From NCBI GenBank assembly GCA_031258335.1, contig JAIRMY010000008.1, positions 1-7,852 on the forward strand: a stretch of 7,852 bases of DNA, read 5' to 3'. The translations under genes and the position numbers were made by a program. Source of the stretch: Spirochaetaceae bacterium. Its GTDB lineage: Bacteria; Spirochaetota; Spirochaetia; Treponematales; Breznakiellaceae. This document shows positions 5,973-7,852 of this stretch, piece by piece (the first letter of the stretch is position 1; the number at the start of each line of letters is the position of its first letter). The notes below the pieces were generated by a model. It saw nothing but the letters and a program-made list of their open reading frames with translations, was not told the origin of the DNA and made no database searches.

Positions 5973-7696
5973 TGTTTAAAGCAGAAGCCGAAATAAGCTG
6001 CCGGGACGCTAGCGCGGAGCACAAGCCGCTTGCGGCTTGCCGTTGTGCGGTTGCGCCGGCGGCGCAACCCACACGCGGGTACCCGTCGGCAGGCAGGCGC
6101 TCATTGCTCCGTTCAGGCTCCGCGTTATCGCTGTTGACGCTAGTATCCAGAGTGCTGGGATTGGTCCGCGAGATGACAAAGGCCGCCCTGCTCGGCACGA
6201 GCGCCCTTTCCGACGCCTTTTCCGTGGCGTTCCTGATACCCAATCTGTTTCGACGCCTGTTTGCCGAAGGCTCAATCTCGGCGGCATTCATCCCTACATT
6301 CACCGGCTGTCTTTTGGAAAACGACGCGCAAAAAACCCGTGAGTTTCTGTCGTGCTTTTTTACGCTTCTTTCGTTTGTTGTTAGCGCCGCCGTCGCGCTG
6401 GGCATCCTTGCCGCGCCGGTAATCGTGCCTATATTCGGCAGAAGCGAATTCGACGAGACGGTTTTTTTAACCCGTATGATGTTTCCGTTCCTCGCCTTCA
6501 TCTCGATAGCGGCTCTATTTCAGGGTATACTGAACAGCGTCCATATATTTGCCCCCTCCGGCTTCGCGCCCGTGATACTCAACGTTGTTACGATAGCGTG
6601 CGCGTGGCTACTCCACCCTTACACAAAGAATCCGGCGCGGGCTATAGCGCTGGGAATACTGATAGGCGGATTTCTGGAGGCGGCGGTGCAGGCGCCTTTC
6701 GTGTTCAAACGGGGCTTCCGTTTTTCTTTCACGAGGCTGAAGACCGCGCTCGGCAATCCCGAAACGAGGGCTGTCCTCCGTTTGATAGCGCCAACCATAA
6801 TCGGGATGGCGGCCTACCAGCTCAACGACATAGTGTCAACCGCGCTGGCCCGCAGGGCGGGAACGGGTATCGTTTCCAGTTTGCAGTATTCACTTCGTTT
6901 GCAGGAATTGATGCTAGGCGTGTTCGCCGTTTCCATAGGAACGGTGCTGCTGCCCGGACTTTCGGCGTACGCGAAGGGCGCAAAATGGGATGAGTACAAC
7001 AAGAGCCTCTCCCATGCGCTAGACATCATAGCCCTGATTACCGTACCTGTAACTTTCTTTTCGCTTGCCGAAGGCGAGGCTGTGGTGAGGCTCTTGTTTC
7101 AAAGCCTTAGCTTCAACGACGAGTCGGTCAGGCTTACCCTCGACGCCTTCCGGTTTCACATTGCGGGTCTTTACTTTATCGCTCTCAACCGGATCATAGC
7201 CCCCGCGTTCTACGCTCAGAACGATGCCGCCTCGCCCACAATAGCCGGAGTTTTTTCATTTGCGGTAAACATAGCCCTCGCCGCCGTACTCTCAGGTCCC
7301 ATGAAGGGAGGAGGGATAGCGCTGGCCATGTCGCTGTCAGCCTTGGCTAACACCGCAGCGCTGCTTGTGCTCTTCAACAAAAAGAAGCACAACGATATAA
7401 AAAGGATTTTGACAGCCGCCCTCCTGTATCTAGCCAAAATAACCGCGTTTTCCGCGGCGGCGGCGCTCCCCGTCCTCTTGTTCAACAAACATCTATTCGG
7501 ATTTTTTCAGGCTATAAACGGAACAAATAGGTTTATCGCGTACGCGCTTCCGGCGTTTATAGCGCTGCTGTTGTTTGGCGGCTCAGGACTCTTGCTCCTC
7601 ATCATCACGAAGGACAAAAACATCAAGGCTCTTGCAGAAATGTTAAAGCGGGGAATGAGGGGGCGTCATGGTTTAAAATTGACACATGATGAGTAG
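5972..7696 (+). CDS. murJ: lipid II flippase MurJ (MviN family)
   Basis: MurJ is a polytopic inner-membrane protein of the MOP exporter superfamily that flips lipid II to the periplasmic face for peptidoglycan synthesis. The signature N-terminal region is clear: SRVLGLVREM (59-68), DAFSVAFLIPNLFRRLFAEG (81-100) and AAFIPTF (104-110). Arginines R60, R66 and R94/R95 match positions essential in E. coli MurJ. R309 in YSLRLQELMLGVFAVSIGTVLLP, by alignment from memory, corresponds to the central-cavity R270. Long hydrophobic stretches along the protein fit about 14 membrane helices, and the tail is basic. From the GTG at 5972 the protein is 574 residues, but residues 1-43 are Cys/Ala/Pro-rich, match no MurJ, and are encoded by hairpin-forming DNA. 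Family members start right before the equivalent of SLLRSGSALSLLTLVSRVLG, so the TTG at 6104 (530 residues, with AGG six bases upstream) is a strong alternative start. The gene follows pth on the same strand and is probably co-transcribed with it. Confidence 0.96.
   Translation: MFKAEAEISCRDASAEHKPLAACRCAVAPAAQPTRGYPSAGRRSLLRSGSALSLLTLVSRVLGLVREMTKAALLGTSALSDAFSVAFLIPNLFRRLFAEGSISAAFIPTFTGCLLENDAQKTREFLSCFFTLLSFVVSAAVALGILAAPVIVPIFGRSEFDETVFLTRMMFPFLAFISIAALFQGILNSVHIFAPSGFAPVILNVVTIACAWLLHPYTKNPARAIALGILIGGFLEAAVQAPFVFKRGFRFSFTRLKTALGNPETRAVLRLIAPTIIGMAAYQLNDIVSTALARRAGTGIVSSLQYSLRLQELMLGVFAVSIGTVLLPGLSAYAKGAKWDEYNKSLSHALDIIALITVPVTFFSLAEGEAVVRLLFQSLSFNDESVRLTLDAFRFHIAGLYFIALNRIIAPAFYAQNDAASPTIAGVFSFAVNIALAAVLSGPMKGGGIALAMSLSALANTAALLVLFNKKKHNDIKRILTAALLYLAKITAFSAAAALPVLLFNKHLFGFFQAINGTNRFIAYALPAFIALLLFGGSGLLLLIITKDKNIKALAEMLKRGMRGRHGLKLTHDE
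6022..6039. repeat. perfect 8-bp inverted repeat in the murJ 5' extension
   Basis: CAAGCCGC (6022-6029) and GCGGCTTG (6032-6039) are perfect reverse complements around TT. In RNA this would fold as a tight stem with a loop of about four bases. There is no following T-run. It lies within codons 17-23 of the long murJ frame, which have no family counterpart. Confidence 0.75.
6049..6069. repeat. perfect 9-bp inverted repeat in the murJ 5' extension
   Basis: GGTTGCGCC (6049-6057) and GGCGCAACC (6061-6069) are perfect reverse complements around GGC, ten bases after the previous hairpin. A further 10-bp palindrome CGGGTACCCG follows at 6076-6085. Such a row of strong GC hairpins is unusual inside a coding region and resembles REP- or palindromic-element-type repeats. 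Confidence 0.75.
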
Positions 7697-7724
7697 TTAT
7701 GTGCCATAATTTTTGGATTTTTTT
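7683..7724 (+). terminator. weak candidate terminator after murJ
   Basis: CACAT (7683-7687) pairs with ATGTG (7699-7703) around the murJ stop codon, followed by two T-runs at 7710-7714 and 7718-7724. The stem is only five base pairs, AT-rich, and separated from the longer T-run, so efficiency would be low. Confidence 0.25.
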
Positions 7725-7852
7725 AAAGAAACACTGTCAATAACTAGCGATTACTTCACCCCCTAAGGGCTCTAATTCACAGGCGAAAAGATCACCCCTT
7801 TGGATAAAACGTAAAAAAGGGGAAAAAAGACGGAGCGTGTCTCATGTGGTCT
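7697..7852. other. 156 nt downstream of murJ without a recognisable gene
   Basis: No frame of useful length or RNA gene was recognised. Visible items are a 7-bp inverted repeat CCCCTTT/AAAGGGG (7795-7801 and 7816-7822, 14-nt loop) not followed by a T-run in either direction, and a TTGACA at 7679-7684 with CATAAT at 7705-7710 (20-bp spacer, extended TG), which is too widely spaced to call a promoter with confidence. A gene may begin beyond the window edge. Confidence 0.5.

Noticed and set aside
6022..6069. Tandem hairpins as a transcription terminator between pth and murJ
   Set aside because: Neither hairpin is followed by a T-run on either strand, so intrinsic termination is unlikely.
5791..6501. 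236-residue open frame on the minus strand across the end of pth and start of murJ
   Set aside because: It is antisense to two well-recognised genes, crosses the repeat-rich junction, and its Arg/Ser/Ala-rich translation looks like a reverse-frame shadow of GC-rich coding DNA.
6598..6993. 131-residue plus-strand frame inside murJ
   Set aside because: It is an alternative frame of murJ, whose own frame shows conserved membrane segments throughout.
7741..7852. CRISPR-like or tRNA-like sequence at the right edge
   Set aside because: The similar strings TTCACCCCC and ATCACCCCT are too short and irregular to be CRISPR repeats, and no cloverleaf or T-arm sequence could be found.
1..7852. A new defence or mobile system
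   Set aside because: All four genes fall in known housekeeping families (AddA, AddB, Pth, MurJ), with no toxin, transposase, integrase or phage-like gene.

Overview
The window is bacterial chromosome carrying four protein genes arranged around one divergent intergenic gap. No mobile element with a transposase, no CRISPR array and no tRNA or rRNA could be recognised. The frequent AUA isoleucine codons in otherwise moderately GC-rich genes, the AddAB-type nuclease pair and the style of the proteins suggest a spirochaete, perhaps Treponema-like (for example a gut treponeme). That placement is an inference from impression, not from a search.

Left part (1-5128, minus strand): a two-gene unit for double-strand-break repair. 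The upstream gene (5128 to 2408) encodes a 906-residue AddB/RexB-type subunit with a C-terminal PD-(D/E)XK nuclease and a four-cysteine iron-sulphur site, but no Walker A motif. After 36 nt the helicase gene follows (2371 to beyond position 1). It is an AddA/RecB-type UvrD-family helicase whose frame I translated without interruption for 790 codons; it runs off the window before motif VI and the expected nuclease domain. Together the two would form a helicase-nuclease that resects broken DNA ends for RecA.

Middle (5129-5291): a 163-nt divergent gap with a plausible promoter for the rightward genes and only a weak candidate for the leftward ones.

Right part (5292-7696, plus strand): pth (peptidyl-tRNA hydrolase, which recycles stalled peptidyl-tRNA) followed by murJ (lipid II flippase of peptidoglycan synthesis). 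Their junction is the most peculiar stretch. Pth carries about 23 residues beyond its family end, and the murJ frame carries about 44 residues before its family start. The DNA between (about 5877-6103) is packed with perfect short inverted repeats and a 12-bp near-perfect direct repeat. It looks like a structured or inserted palindromic element read into both frames, with the true murJ start possibly a TTG at 6104.

Right edge (7697-7852): 156 nt without a recognisable gene, holding a weak terminator candidate and a short inverted repeat.

I see conserved housekeeping genes rather than a new defence or mobile system. The points worth a second look are the pth-murJ junction, the many long A-tracts in the addAB pair, and the motor-less AddB subunit.
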